This document shows positions 17,677 to 25,585 of a stretch of DNA of 35,117 bases, piece after piece. Made by a program: the position numbers and the translations under genes. Every line of letters starts with the position of its first letter. Position 1 is the stretch's first letter. The notes beneath the pieces were generated by a model. That model worked only from the letters and a program-made list of their open reading frames with translations, did no database searches and had not been told where the DNA came from. The DNA lies in assembly GCA_021796275.1 (NCBI GenBank), contig JAJYOI010000032.1:1-35117 (forward strand). The letters run 5' to 3'. Source of the DNA: Bacteroidota bacterium. Lineage in GTDB: Bacteria > Bacteroidota > Ignavibacteria > UBA10030 > UBA8401.

Positions 17677-19683
17677 ATGAGGCTTTTTTTGTTTTCGTTG
17701 TTCATTCTTCCTGTTCTGCTTTTTGCACAGCCGAAGATTTATGGTATTGATGATATTGTCGGTTTGCAAAACACACGCGAACTCGGCAATGGAAAACTCT
17801 ACACGTTTCTTCATTCCGCAGATTCTTTTCGACGTGCACGCGCACTTTGCGCGCTGGCGAATATTCAGGATTCAGCTTCAGTTGATAGCGTTATACCGTT
17901 ATTGAACGATACGGTATCGGTTGTTCGTCAGAACGCCGCGTTCGCAATCGGTCAAATTGGCGATGAGCGCGCAGCTCCGGCATTGTTTGAGCGACTTAAA
18001 AAGGAGGATGACAGTACTTGCCTTGCGGAAGAACTTAATGGAATTGGAAAGTGCGGGAATCATTCCGATTTAGTACGCCTTGGAGCATTAGAGAATTCGC
18101 TGCCCCGTGAAGCATTACAGTCGTATGCACTTTCGATCGCGCGATTTGCGCTGCGCGGAGTAAAAGACAGTTCGGCGACCTTTTCACTTTTGCCGCTGCT
18201 TTCGATTCCTTCTTCTATCGAAATAGCTACGTATGCGCTGATGCGTATTAACGATACGGCGTTCACGAAATGTGAATATGATCTTTTCGCCGCCAATCTA
18301 AAAAACGGTTCAGACGAAACACGCATGTGGACTGCGACACTGCTCGGATCAGTACATGAATCTGTCATTGAAAATGATCTTATAGAATGCAGCTCTTCGG
18401 ACAGCGATTGGCGTGTGCGGGTAAACGCAATTCGTTCTCTCAGGAATTTTGACGATACTGCTGTGCGAAGTATGCTGATGAAGTTTCTTGACGATAAAAA
18501 TGAGCACATCTCGCTCACTGCTTTTTCTATTTTGGAGCAAGTGAAAAAGGAAAATATATCCGCTGCCGATATTCAGAAGTTAAAGAACATGCTCGTTCAA
18601 AAATCACGGTACTCCTGGCGTCAGCGCGGCGAAGCGGCAATAATTCTTGCAAAAGTTCAAGGTGAAAAGAGCGTAACACTGCTGTCGCGGTTGCTTCGTG
18701 AACGAAACGGGATTCGTGAAAAGGTTATTACAGCACTTGGGGAAACAAAATCGCTGCGGGCAATTCCATTTGTCAAAAAACAGCTTGCACAGCAACATGC
18801 GTCAACGGTCATTGCAGCCATTGATGCTTATGCGGAGCTCGCAGTGGCGGGAACCGATGCTTCGCGGCGCTCCTTTTGTGAGGATGCGGTTCGTCTTTTG
18901 CAGCGCGGCGATGTCGGCATATCCTATGAAGTCGCGGTTGCGTTGCAGGATTCAAATTTTATTGGAATTGTGCAGCAGCATTTTTTCTCTGATGTAGAGA
19001 CGGCGTTCAAAAAACTTAACACTCCGATTGATGTAGAACCGATGGTCGAATTTATTCATCTCTTTGCGAAAAGCAACGATAAACGAGTTGCACTGTTATT
19101 GGAAACGGCGATAAAGAGCGACGATCACACGGTTTCCGCCGCCGCAGCGAAAGCGTTGAATGAATTGACAGGAAAAAATTATGATATGCTGGTGACGAAA
19201 CAAACGATGTTCGCTTCGTCGTTTTTCAAAGAGAGCGAAAAGGCTTTCTTGACACGCTACCGCGGTGCAGAAATTATGACGAACAAAGGAGCGATTGTAA
19301 TCGCATTTCGGCCCGATGCTGCGCCGTTCACCGTGCTCAATTTCATTCTGCTCGCGCGGCGCCATTTTTATGACGGGCTGAAATTTCATCGTGTAGTTTC
19401 AAATTTTGTTATTCAGGGAGGCGATCCGCGCGGTGACGGCTCCGGCGGTCCCGGATACGCGATCCGGACGGAAGTGTCGCCCGACGCCGTTTATACAACT
19501 GGTGCAGTAGGAATGGCAAGCGCAGGAAAAGATACTGAAGGTTCACAGTTTTTTATTACGCATTGCCCAACGCCTCATCTCGATGGGCGATACACAATTT
19601 TTGCCTACACCACTGACCGTTCGGTTGTGGACAACATTCAGGTTGGCGATGCAATTTTTTCTGTCACGCTTGTAGAGAAGTGA
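17677..19683 (+). CDS. Exported HEAT-repeat protein with C-terminal cyclophilin peptidyl-prolyl isomerase
   Basis: 668 residues from the ATG at 17677, which gives a clear signal peptide (MRLFLFSLFILPVLLFAQ). An upstream TTG would overlap the previous stop. Residues about 50-510 are helical HEAT-like repeats (ALANIQDSASVDSVIPLL, VRQNAAFAIGQIGDERAAPAL). Residues about 532-668 are a cyclophilin domain: KFHRVVSNFVIQGGDP (Arg572, Phe577, Gln580), GSQFFIT and HLDGRYTIFA, so the active site looks intact. It is probably periplasmic. The HEAT part could present clients to the isomerase during folding of envelope proteins; this is inference. It ends 6 bp from the convergent DUF4835 gene. Confidence 0.88.
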   Translation: MRLFLFSLFILPVLLFAQPKIYGIDDIVGLQNTRELGNGKLYTFLHSADSFRRARALCALANIQDSASVDSVIPLLNDTVSVVRQNAAFAIGQIGDERAAPALFERLKKEDDSTCLAEELNGIGKCGNHSDLVRLGALENSLPREALQSYALSIARFALRGVKDSSATFSLLPLLSIPSSIEIATYALMRINDTAFTKCEYDLFAANLKNGSDETRMWTATLLGSVHESVIENDLIECSSSDSDWRVRVNAIRSLRNFDDTAVRSMLMKFLDDKNEHISLTAFSILEQVKKENISAADIQKLKNMLVQKSRYSWRQRGEAAIILAKVQGEKSVTLLSRLLRERNGIREKVITALGETKSLRAIPFVKKQLAQQHASTVIAAIDAYAELAVAGTDASRRSFCEDAVRLLQRGDVGISYEVAVALQDSNFIGIVQQHFFSDVETAFKKLNTPIDVEPMVEFIHLFAKSNDKRVALLLETAIKSDDHTVSAAAAKALNELTGKNYDMLVTKQTMFASSFFKESEKAFLTRYRGAEIMTNKGAIVIAFRPDAAPFTVLNFILLARRHFYDGLKFHRVVSNFVIQGGDPRGDGSGGPGYAIRTEVSPDAVYTTGAVGMASAGKDTEGSQFFITHCPTPHLDGRYTIFAYTTDRSVVDNIQVGDAIFSVTLVEK

Positions 19684-19689
19684 CGGCTC

Positions 19690-20592
19690 TTATTGGTTTG
19701 CCGCTTGCTCGTATGTTGTTTGATGAGCAGGGTCAATAGAAGAGAGAAGCTGAAAAACATTTTTGTCTTGATAATTTTTAAAAATATCTGCAAGTTCCAA
19801 ATACTTGGTATCGAAAAATGTTTTGATGAGCAGCGAGCGGGGATTTACCATGCTTTTGACGCTTTGCGTGCTTTGTAAAAAAGCAATGATGTTTTTCAAG
19901 CCTTGGTCGGGTTTTGTTGCGAGCAGATCGAGTCCATTGTAATGATAATTGAACATTCCTTCCCGGAATGGCTGATATTTTGGGCTCAACAGTTCTTCGG
20001 CAAATCCGTACCGGTTGTAAATAGTTGAAGTTCTTGCCCAGCCGGTTGCGGAGCTGGGAGCCATATTACAGATCGACATTGCACGCTGAAAGTACGGAGT
20101 TCCGCTTAAGGCTTTGTATGAATCAAAATCATAGCCGACAACGATGTTCATGTAATAGTCAATGAAACTGAGCAGCTCATCGAACCGTGTCTCGTCATGA
20201 ATCAGCGGTTGATAACGGATGTAAGTAAAATTCCATTGGTCGTCGAACAGGCGAAGCATTGCCGTATTTTTTTCTGTCGGTGTATCTCCGTTGTAAATGG
20301 GCCTCGAACTGCCGATGAACATCTGCGCAGTATATGAATTATCGCCGGAGCCGGAAGTGAAGAAAATTGAAATTGAGCATTTGATTTTGTAATCACCAAT
20401 GTCTTCTCGTGACCATTTTGTAGAATTGATATAATTTTGGAGGTCGTTGACGAAATTCTGAAGTAAATCTTTTGTTGCGCCCGGCAGTTTGTCGGTATTA
20501 ATCGTGACCTGACAATCTACTTGAGCAATCGCCGGCCGCTGAAATGTGCATCCAACAATAATCAACCCCATAATTATTAAGGGGAGGCGCAT
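19690..20592 (-). CDS. DUF4835 / PorD-like exported protein (T9SS-associated)
   Basis: 300 residues from the ATG at 20592, chosen because GAGAAAGG lies six bases upstream (20599-20606). In-frame ATGs at 20619 and 20625 have no such site but keep a plausible signal. The N-terminus has a hydrophobic segment with a possible lipobox (IIVGC) and a signal peptidase I-like site after AIAQ. The mature start VDCQVTINTDKLPGATKDLLQNFVNDLQNYIN and LSFIDYYMNIVVGYDFDSY match my recollection of DUF4835, called PorD in Bacteroidota and linked to type IX secretion. Its start codon is one base from that of the divergent barrel gene. Confidence 0.72.
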   Translation of the reverse strand: MRLPLIIMGLIIVGCTFQRPAIAQVDCQVTINTDKLPGATKDLLQNFVNDLQNYINSTKWSREDIGDYKIKCSISIFFTSGSGDNSYTAQMFIGSSRPIYNGDTPTEKNTAMLRLFDDQWNFTYIRYQPLIHDETRFDELLSFIDYYMNIVVGYDFDSYKALSGTPYFQRAMSICNMAPSSATGWARTSTIYNRYGFAEELLSPKYQPFREGMFNYHYNGLDLLATKPDQGLKNIIAFLQSTQSVKSMVNPRSLLIKTFFDTKYLELADIFKNYQDKNVFQLLSSIDPAHQTTYEQAANQ

Positions 20593-20606
20593 AATGTACC
20601 TTTCTC
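20579..20606. promoter_or_regulatory. Interlocked divergent ribosome-binding sites and start codons
   Basis: On the plus strand AAGGGGAGG (20579-20587) precedes ATG 20594 by six bases. On the minus strand GAGAAAGG (20599-20606) precedes ATG 20592, also by six bases. Each ribosome-binding site therefore lies within the first codons of the opposite gene, and the two messages must overlap at their 5' ends. Confidence 0.75.
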
Positions 20607-21469
20607 GATGGCGTTTCATTTTCATTCGACGTAATATAAAAACTTTCGCTGCCGCATTCAAGCAGGCATTATTGTATGCCGTCATTGTTTGCAGCGCTTC
20701 GGATATTGCAATGGCAGGTTTTGAGCGCATTGTGCATTCTCCCGGTTTATGGGGAAAAGGGTTGGCGGCGGCGGCATCGCGCGATCCTGATGCGGTGCTG
20801 CTGAATCCTGCATCGGCGGCTGGAACACAAACGCTCCGCGTTTCAGTTTTTTATTCACCATCGCCGTTCGATTTGCCCCAGCTCTCCAACGGCGGAATCA
20901 CGGTAACAACGCCGTTTTCATCTTTTGTTGCAAGCGCATCGGTTGTCACTTCCGGCTTCTCATTGTATCGGGAAATTACCGGAACAGCAACGATAGCGAA
21001 ATCTTTTTTCGGCACTCTTGATGTCGGGGCAAATGTTTCCGTCAATCATCTTTCGATTGATCGATACGGTTCGGCAAAGGTTTTTTCTTTTGATGCCGGC
21101 GCTTCGCTGGAAATTGCCGATGATGTGCGATGGGGATTTGCACTTCTGAATTGTACGCGATCAACGGTCGGGTGTTTGAATGATCCGCTGCCGCAAGTAT
21201 ATCTCACAGGATTTGAATACACTGTCGTGCCGCGTGCCACAGTTGCCATAGATGTTGTGAAGGATTTCCGCTACCCGTTTTCACTCCGCGCGGGCGCACA
21301 GTTCTCGCCTCACGAAGTACTTGATATTCGTTTCGGAATTTCCACCAAGCCGTCACGGTATTATGCAGGTTTTGGCGTTCGGGTCATGTCGCTTTCTGTG
21401 GATTATTCTGTTGCGACCCACGCGGAACTTGGCTTGACGCACGATGTTGGCATTGCATTCCAGTTTTGA
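20594..21469 (+). CDS. Outer-membrane beta-barrel protein (PorV/FadL-like)
   Basis: 291 residues from ATG 20594, preceded by a strong AAGGGGAGG. The signal peptide is long, with a basic first half (RWRFIFIRR) and a hydrophobic core ending near SDIAMA. After it comes GLWGKGLAAAASRDPDAVLLNPASAAG, resembling the 'asparagine-proline-alanine' opening of PorV, PorQ and FadL-type barrels, then about 12 alternating strands ending in Phe (GIAFQF), as outer-membrane barrels do. PorV-type proteins shuttle T9SS cargo. This one is short and could equally be a generic barrel. It pairs divergently with the DUF4835 gene and is followed 18 bp later by the HhH-barrel gene. Confidence 0.65.
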   Translation: MYLSRWRFIFIRRNIKTFAAAFKQALLYAVIVCSASDIAMAGFERIVHSPGLWGKGLAAAASRDPDAVLLNPASAAGTQTLRVSVFYSPSPFDLPQLSNGGITVTTPFSSFVASASVVTSGFSLYREITGTATIAKSFFGTLDVGANVSVNHLSIDRYGSAKVFSFDAGASLEIADDVRWGFALLNCTRSTVGCLNDPLPQVYLTGFEYTVVPRATVAIDVVKDFRYPFSLRAGAQFSPHEVLDIRFGISTKPSRYYAGFGVRVMSLSVDYSVATHAELGLTHDVGIAFQF

Positions 21470-21487
21470 AAATACGGGAACCGATTT

Positions 21488-23422
21488 ATGAAACGGTTAT
21501 TTTTTGCAGCGGTTATCGTTAGCTTGATGCCTGAAATTTCTGAAGCGCAATTTCGTGATTCGTTGTCAGTGCAGGAAATTTCGCCGGTGTTGGAGTCGTT
21601 GTTTGAGGGAAGGTCAGAGAAAGAAATTTCTGATATTCAGGACGAGCTTGAATATTTCCATCAACATCCGGTCAATGTTTATTCTGCGACTCTTGACGAT
21701 CTTGCCGGCATTCCGTTCCTTGCATCTTCGGCCGCTGAAAAAATGCTTGCACTGCGCGATTCGTCAGCGCATTTTTCTGCATCAAGCCTCTCCGCAATTC
21801 CGGAAATCGAAGCATCGGCTTTGGAAATTATTCTTCCGTGCCTTTCTTTTGAAAAGAAAAGCGATGTTGCCGATGGCTCATGGTTTTCCGATGTTTCAAT
21901 CGTTTCACGCTCGCGTGTTGTTGATGATATACAGCCGAGAAAAGGATTCACCGACGGTCTATACCGCGGCTCGCCATCGAAAAAATATCAGCGGCTTGAG
22001 CTCAGTGCAACGCAATTTTTCGGAAGAATTGTTTTTGAACAGGATGCCGGTGAACGGCTGAACGATGGCTTTTCGTCATTTTCATTCGGGGCCCGCACTG
22101 ACGGCTTTCTCAAAGACATTGTCATCGGCAATTATTTTGTTAAGACCGGCGAAGGACTTGCGTTGTCGTCGTTTGGTTCGACTTCGAAATTGCGCGGGAT
22201 ATTCTCCGGCGGCAATCGATCTTCAATTGTTCCGTACTCTTCAACGGATGAATTCCATTACTTCCGCGGAATTGCCGCAACGATGAATGTGTTTCCTGTC
22301 GCCGTCACCTTCATGTATTCAAACAAATCCGTTGCTGCATCAATTGACAGCGGCGGAAGCATTTCAAATTTTTATACTGCAGGATTGTTTCGAACCGGCG
22401 AAGAATTGAGAAAGAAAAATGCGGCGCGCGAGCAAATGCTCGGCACCGAAATCGATTTTAAATTTGAAAACTACGGCCATGTTGGCATTCTTGCGCTTCG
22501 AACAAAATACGATAGACCTCTTCTTAGCGGCACTCAATCGTACTCTGTATATGGACTCAATGGTTCTGCAAATTTTAGCGGCGCGACATTTTTTGGTGAA
22601 GCGGTAGGAAATTCCCCGTCGCTTAACACGGCAATTGGCGGCGTGCGGATGCAAGTTTCGAAAAAGATGGTGTTACACGCCAGCATACGCTCGTACTCGC
22701 CGGGCTATTCGGACGCGTTCGCTTTTCCGTTTGGCGAGAACAATTCTGCTGAAGGAGGAGAGAAGGGAATATTTGTCGGATTGGAACTGCACCCATTTCG
22801 AAATTTCGACCTGCTCGGTTATTACGATGAATTTACATTGCCGACTCAGAATGAATTTTCGACCCGGGGGAATGAATATTTTTTCAACGCGTCAGTACAC
22901 GCCAATAAAAAGATGAATCTCACTTTTCAGTACAAAGAAAAAGTGAAAACCGAATCCGGTTCGTTGGAAGAACGCAGCCAGCAATCGGTGCGGCTTGACG
23001 GTTTGTATCGTTTTCAGAAGCGCTTGACATTCCGGCAAAGGCTTGAATTGAACGAAGTGCGCTATTCGATTTCAAAAATTAGGGAAACCGGAAAGCTTGC
23101 GTTCAGCGAAATTCGTTATGAACACGCTTCGCTGCCCGTTGAGGTGGCGGCGCGTGTCGTTGTGTTTGAAACGGATTCGTATGATTCCCGTTTGTACGAA
23201 TTTGAAAACGACGTTCGCGGCATTTTCAGCAATCCGCCGTTGTATGGAAGCGGGATGCGCTGGTATTGTTTATCAACGTATGATATCGGAACAGCGCTTC
23301 GGATTTCTTTGAAATACAGCGAGACAATCAAATCGGGTGTGACGGTCATGGGATCGGGCGAAAACGAAATCCAAGGCGCGCTTGATAATCGCGTAACTTT
23401 TCAGATTGATATGATGTTATGA
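21488..23422 (+). CDS. Exported protein with helix-hairpin-helix domain and beta-barrel
   Basis: 644 residues starting with a signal peptide (MKRLFFAAVIVSLMPEISEAQ). Residues about 27-130 are helical and contain HPVNVYSATLDDLAGIPFLASSAAEKMLALRD, a ComEA-like helix-hairpin-helix unit normally used to bind DNA, plus a second weaker one. From about residue 140 the chain is an alternating beta pattern (YQRLELSATQFFGRIVFEQDAGER and onward) typical of an outer-membrane barrel, ending TFQIDMML. Exported HhH-plus-barrel proteins are seen in Bacteroidota genomes, but I know of no established function. DNA handling at the cell surface is speculation. It shares a transcript with the barrel gene upstream. 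Confidence 0.68.
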   Translation: MKRLFFAAVIVSLMPEISEAQFRDSLSVQEISPVLESLFEGRSEKEISDIQDELEYFHQHPVNVYSATLDDLAGIPFLASSAAEKMLALRDSSAHFSASSLSAIPEIEASALEIILPCLSFEKKSDVADGSWFSDVSIVSRSRVVDDIQPRKGFTDGLYRGSPSKKYQRLELSATQFFGRIVFEQDAGERLNDGFSSFSFGARTDGFLKDIVIGNYFVKTGEGLALSSFGSTSKLRGIFSGGNRSSIVPYSSTDEFHYFRGIAATMNVFPVAVTFMYSNKSVAASIDSGGSISNFYTAGLFRTGEELRKKNAAREQMLGTEIDFKFENYGHVGILALRTKYDRPLLSGTQSYSVYGLNGSANFSGATFFGEAVGNSPSLNTAIGGVRMQVSKKMVLHASIRSYSPGYSDAFAFPFGENNSAEGGEKGIFVGLELHPFRNFDLLGYYDEFTLPTQNEFSTRGNEYFFNASVHANKKMNLTFQYKEKVKTESGSLEERSQQSVRLDGLYRFQKRLTFRQRLELNEVRYSISKIRETGKLAFSEIRYEHASLPVEVAARVVVFETDSYDSRLYEFENDVRGIFSNPPLYGSGMRWYCLSTYDIGTALRISLKYSETIKSGVTVMGSGENEIQGALDNRVTFQIDMML

Positions 23423-23453
23423 ATTCATCGCGCGATTTCGTATTTTTATATTT

Positions 23454-24596
23454 ATGGAAGTACAAAAGAAGAAAACAACAGTTGTTGTGGGAATGAGCGG
23501 AGGCGTGGATTCTTCCGTCGCGGCAGCACTGCTTGTGGAGCAGGGTTATAATGTTATCGGCTTGACGATCAAGACGTTTAATTACGACGATGTCGGCGGC
23601 AGTCCTGACAATGAAAAAAGCTGCTGTTCATTGGATGGCATCAACGACGCGCGGATGGTCGCGGCAAAACTCGGCTTCCCGCATTATGTTCTCGATTTCT
23701 CGGAAGTTTTCGGCAAGCTAGTGATTGAAAATTTTGTTGATGAATATCTTCATGGAAGAACGCCGAATCCATGTGTTATCTGCAATCGCAAAATAAAGTG
23801 GGAGGAATTGATTCGTAAAAGCATAAAGTTGGGAGCAGATTTTATTGCAACCGGACATTATGCCCGCGTGCGCAAAGATGAAACGACAAACCGGTATGTG
23901 ATCTCACGCGGAAAAGACATTCAAAAAGATCAGTCGTATGCATTATGGGGATTGACCCAGGAATCGCTGAGCCGAACATTGTTTCCCCTTGCAGAGTTAA
24001 CGAAAGCTGAGACTCGTTCGCTTGCCGAACGGTTTGGACTTAGAACAGCGGCAAAAGGAGAGAGTTACGAAATCTGTTTTATCACCGATGATAATTATGA
24101 ACGATTTTTGAAATTCAAGCTTCCCGATCTGGAAAAATCAGTTGCCGGCGGTAACGTTGAGATGGACGGAAAAGTTATCGGCACGCACCGCGGCTTTCCG
24201 TTTTATACCATTGGGCAGCGAAAGGGAATCGGCGTTGCAATGCCCCAAAGGGGTTCACAACCTGAGCCTGTGTATGTTACAGGAATCAACTACAAAGATA
24301 ATGTGATCACCGTTGGGCGCGAACACGAATTGCTGAAGACAACATTTCTTGCACGCAAGCTGAATCTCATTAAGTACGACAGCTTACGAGAAGGGAAACG
24401 CCTAACGACGAAAATCCGGTATAAGGACTCCGGCGATATGGCATGTGTGACACAGCTTGATGGCGACGGCAGAGGAGAGGGGCATGTGAAAGTTGAATTT
24501 GAAGATCCCAAGCGGGCAATTACACCGGGACAGTCTGCTGTTTTTTATGAAGATGATGATGTTGTTGGAGGAGCGATCATCGATTCGCCGGTATAA
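23454..24596 (+). CDS. mnmA: tRNA-specific 2-thiouridylase MnmA
   Basis: 380 residues, full length. It thiolates U34 of tRNAs for Lys, Glu and Gln in the cytoplasm, using ATP and relayed sulfur. Motifs: PP-loop GMSGGVDSS (15-21), TPNPCVICNRKIKW with the nucleophilic Cys110, ATGHYAR, DQSYALWGL, and SYEICFI with the persulfide Cys208. The C-terminal domains have FYTIGQRKGIGVA and RYKDSGDMACV. Cysteines 57-58 and 107 are additional. The ATG has no ribosome-binding site and lies 31 bp after the previous stop. It is followed by a strong terminator. Confidence 0.96.
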   Translation: MEVQKKKTTVVVGMSGGVDSSVAAALLVEQGYNVIGLTIKTFNYDDVGGSPDNEKSCCSLDGINDARMVAAKLGFPHYVLDFSEVFGKLVIENFVDEYLHGRTPNPCVICNRKIKWEELIRKSIKLGADFIATGHYARVRKDETTNRYVISRGKDIQKDQSYALWGLTQESLSRTLFPLAELTKAETRSLAERFGLRTAAKGESYEICFITDDNYERFLKFKLPDLEKSVAGGNVEMDGKVIGTHRGFPFYTIGQRKGIGVAMPQRGSQPEPVYVTGINYKDNVITVGREHELLKTTFLARKLNLIKYDSLREGKRLTTKIRYKDSGDMACVTQLDGDGRGEGHVKVEFEDPKRAITPGQSAVFYEDDDVVGGAIIDSPV

Positions 24597-24617
24597 AAAT
24601 TATTTTTTACAGAGTGC

Positions 24618-24644
24618 AAAAGTCCCGACATACGGGACTTTTTT
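24618..24644 (+). terminator. Intrinsic terminator after mnmA
   Basis: A perfect 10-bp stem (24618-24627 with 24633-24642; core AGTCCCG/CGGGACT) with a 5-nt loop runs into six T residues. It lies 22 bp after the mnmA stop. Flanking A residues could allow weaker use on the other strand. Confidence 0.92.
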
Positions 24645-24686
24645 ATTTCCGCTTTTTTTGTTGAACGGTGACGAGGAGAAACAAAA

Positions 24687-25568
24687 ATGAATATAGGTTT
24701 TGTCGGACTTGGAATGATGGGAACCCCAATCGCCGCACGCCTGCTGGCGGCAGGTCACCATCTTTCGGTGTACAATCGGACGAAGGAGAAAGCACAGCCG
24801 CTTCTGCATCAAGGCGCAGTGTGGTGTGATTCTCCAAAAACTGTTGCGGAAAATTCCGAATGTGTCTTCTCGATGGTTTCAAATTCTGAAGTTCTGGAGA
24901 AATGTGCGAGCGGTGCCGATGGAATTTTGCACGGATTGCCGATGGACGGAATTCATGCTGACATGAGCACTGTTTCGCCCGCGACAACACAAAAGTTGGC
25001 GGCATTATATACAGCGAATGGAAAACATTTTCTGCACGCGCCGGTGCTTGGCAGTGTTCCTCAAGCCGCTGAAGGATCATTGTTGATATTTGCCGGCGGG
25101 CCGGCAAGCATCGCCAACCGCATCGAACCGATGTTGAAAATTATTGGAAGCCGTGTGTGGCATTTCGAACGGGCAGAACTTGCATCCTACACGAAACTGT
25201 TGTGCAATACGTTCATTGCCGGAATGATGAACACGCTTGCACAATCGTTGGTCATGGGAGCAAAAGCCGGCGTCGATCCTTCTCTTCTTTTGGAAATCAT
25301 TGGCAGTTCTTCGATGAACGCACCAATGTTTCAGACCAAAGGAAAAGCAATCATTGCACGTCAATTTACGCCGCGCTTTATTGTCGGTCACATGGTAAAA
25401 GATGTGAATCTTATCCTCGATGCCGGAAGAGAACTTGGCGTTCCTTTGGAAGGAACAGAAGCCGCGCAGCGTATTTTTTCCGCAGCGGTTGCTTCGGGTT
25501 TTGAGAAAGAGGATTATTCGGCAATGATCAAAGTGATAGAGCATCGAGCCGGTGTTGTTGTGAAGTAA
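24687..25568 (+). CDS. Beta-hydroxyacid dehydrogenase family NAD(P)-dependent oxidoreductase
   Basis: 293 residues with AGGAG eight bases before the ATG. The Rossmann motif is GFVGLGMMG, and NRT at 30-32 after the second strand suggests NADPH preference. ADMSTVSP is the substrate-binding DxSTxxP-like motif, and Lys170 in YTKLLCN is the expected catalytic lysine. The family (3-hydroxyisobutyrate dehydrogenase, tartronate semialdehyde reductase, glyoxylate/succinic semialdehyde reductases) reduces or oxidises small hydroxyacids in the cytoplasm. Residue pattern and NRT favour a glyoxylate/succinic semialdehyde reductase-like role, with low certainty. It is alone between a terminator and a convergent kinase gene 17 bp away. 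Confidence 0.85.
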   Translation: MNIGFVGLGMMGTPIAARLLAAGHHLSVYNRTKEKAQPLLHQGAVWCDSPKTVAENSECVFSMVSNSEVLEKCASGADGILHGLPMDGIHADMSTVSPATTQKLAALYTANGKHFLHAPVLGSVPQAAEGSLLIFAGGPASIANRIEPMLKIIGSRVWHFERAELASYTKLLCNTFIAGMMNTLAQSLVMGAKAGVDPSLLLEIIGSSSMNAPMFQTKGKAIIARQFTPRFIVGHMVKDVNLILDAGRELGVPLEGTEAAQRIFSAAVASGFEKEDYSAMIKVIEHRAGVVVK

Positions 25569-25585
25569 TGCGCGCTTTTTCCGAG

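Noticed and set aside
23424-23452. TATATT box before mnmA as a promoter
   Set aside because: It ends two bases before the start codon, so transcription would begin inside the gene, and its -35 partner is poor.
25569-25585. T-rich 17-bp gap as a terminator between convergent genes
   Set aside because: There is no stem-forming inverted repeat next to the short T-run.
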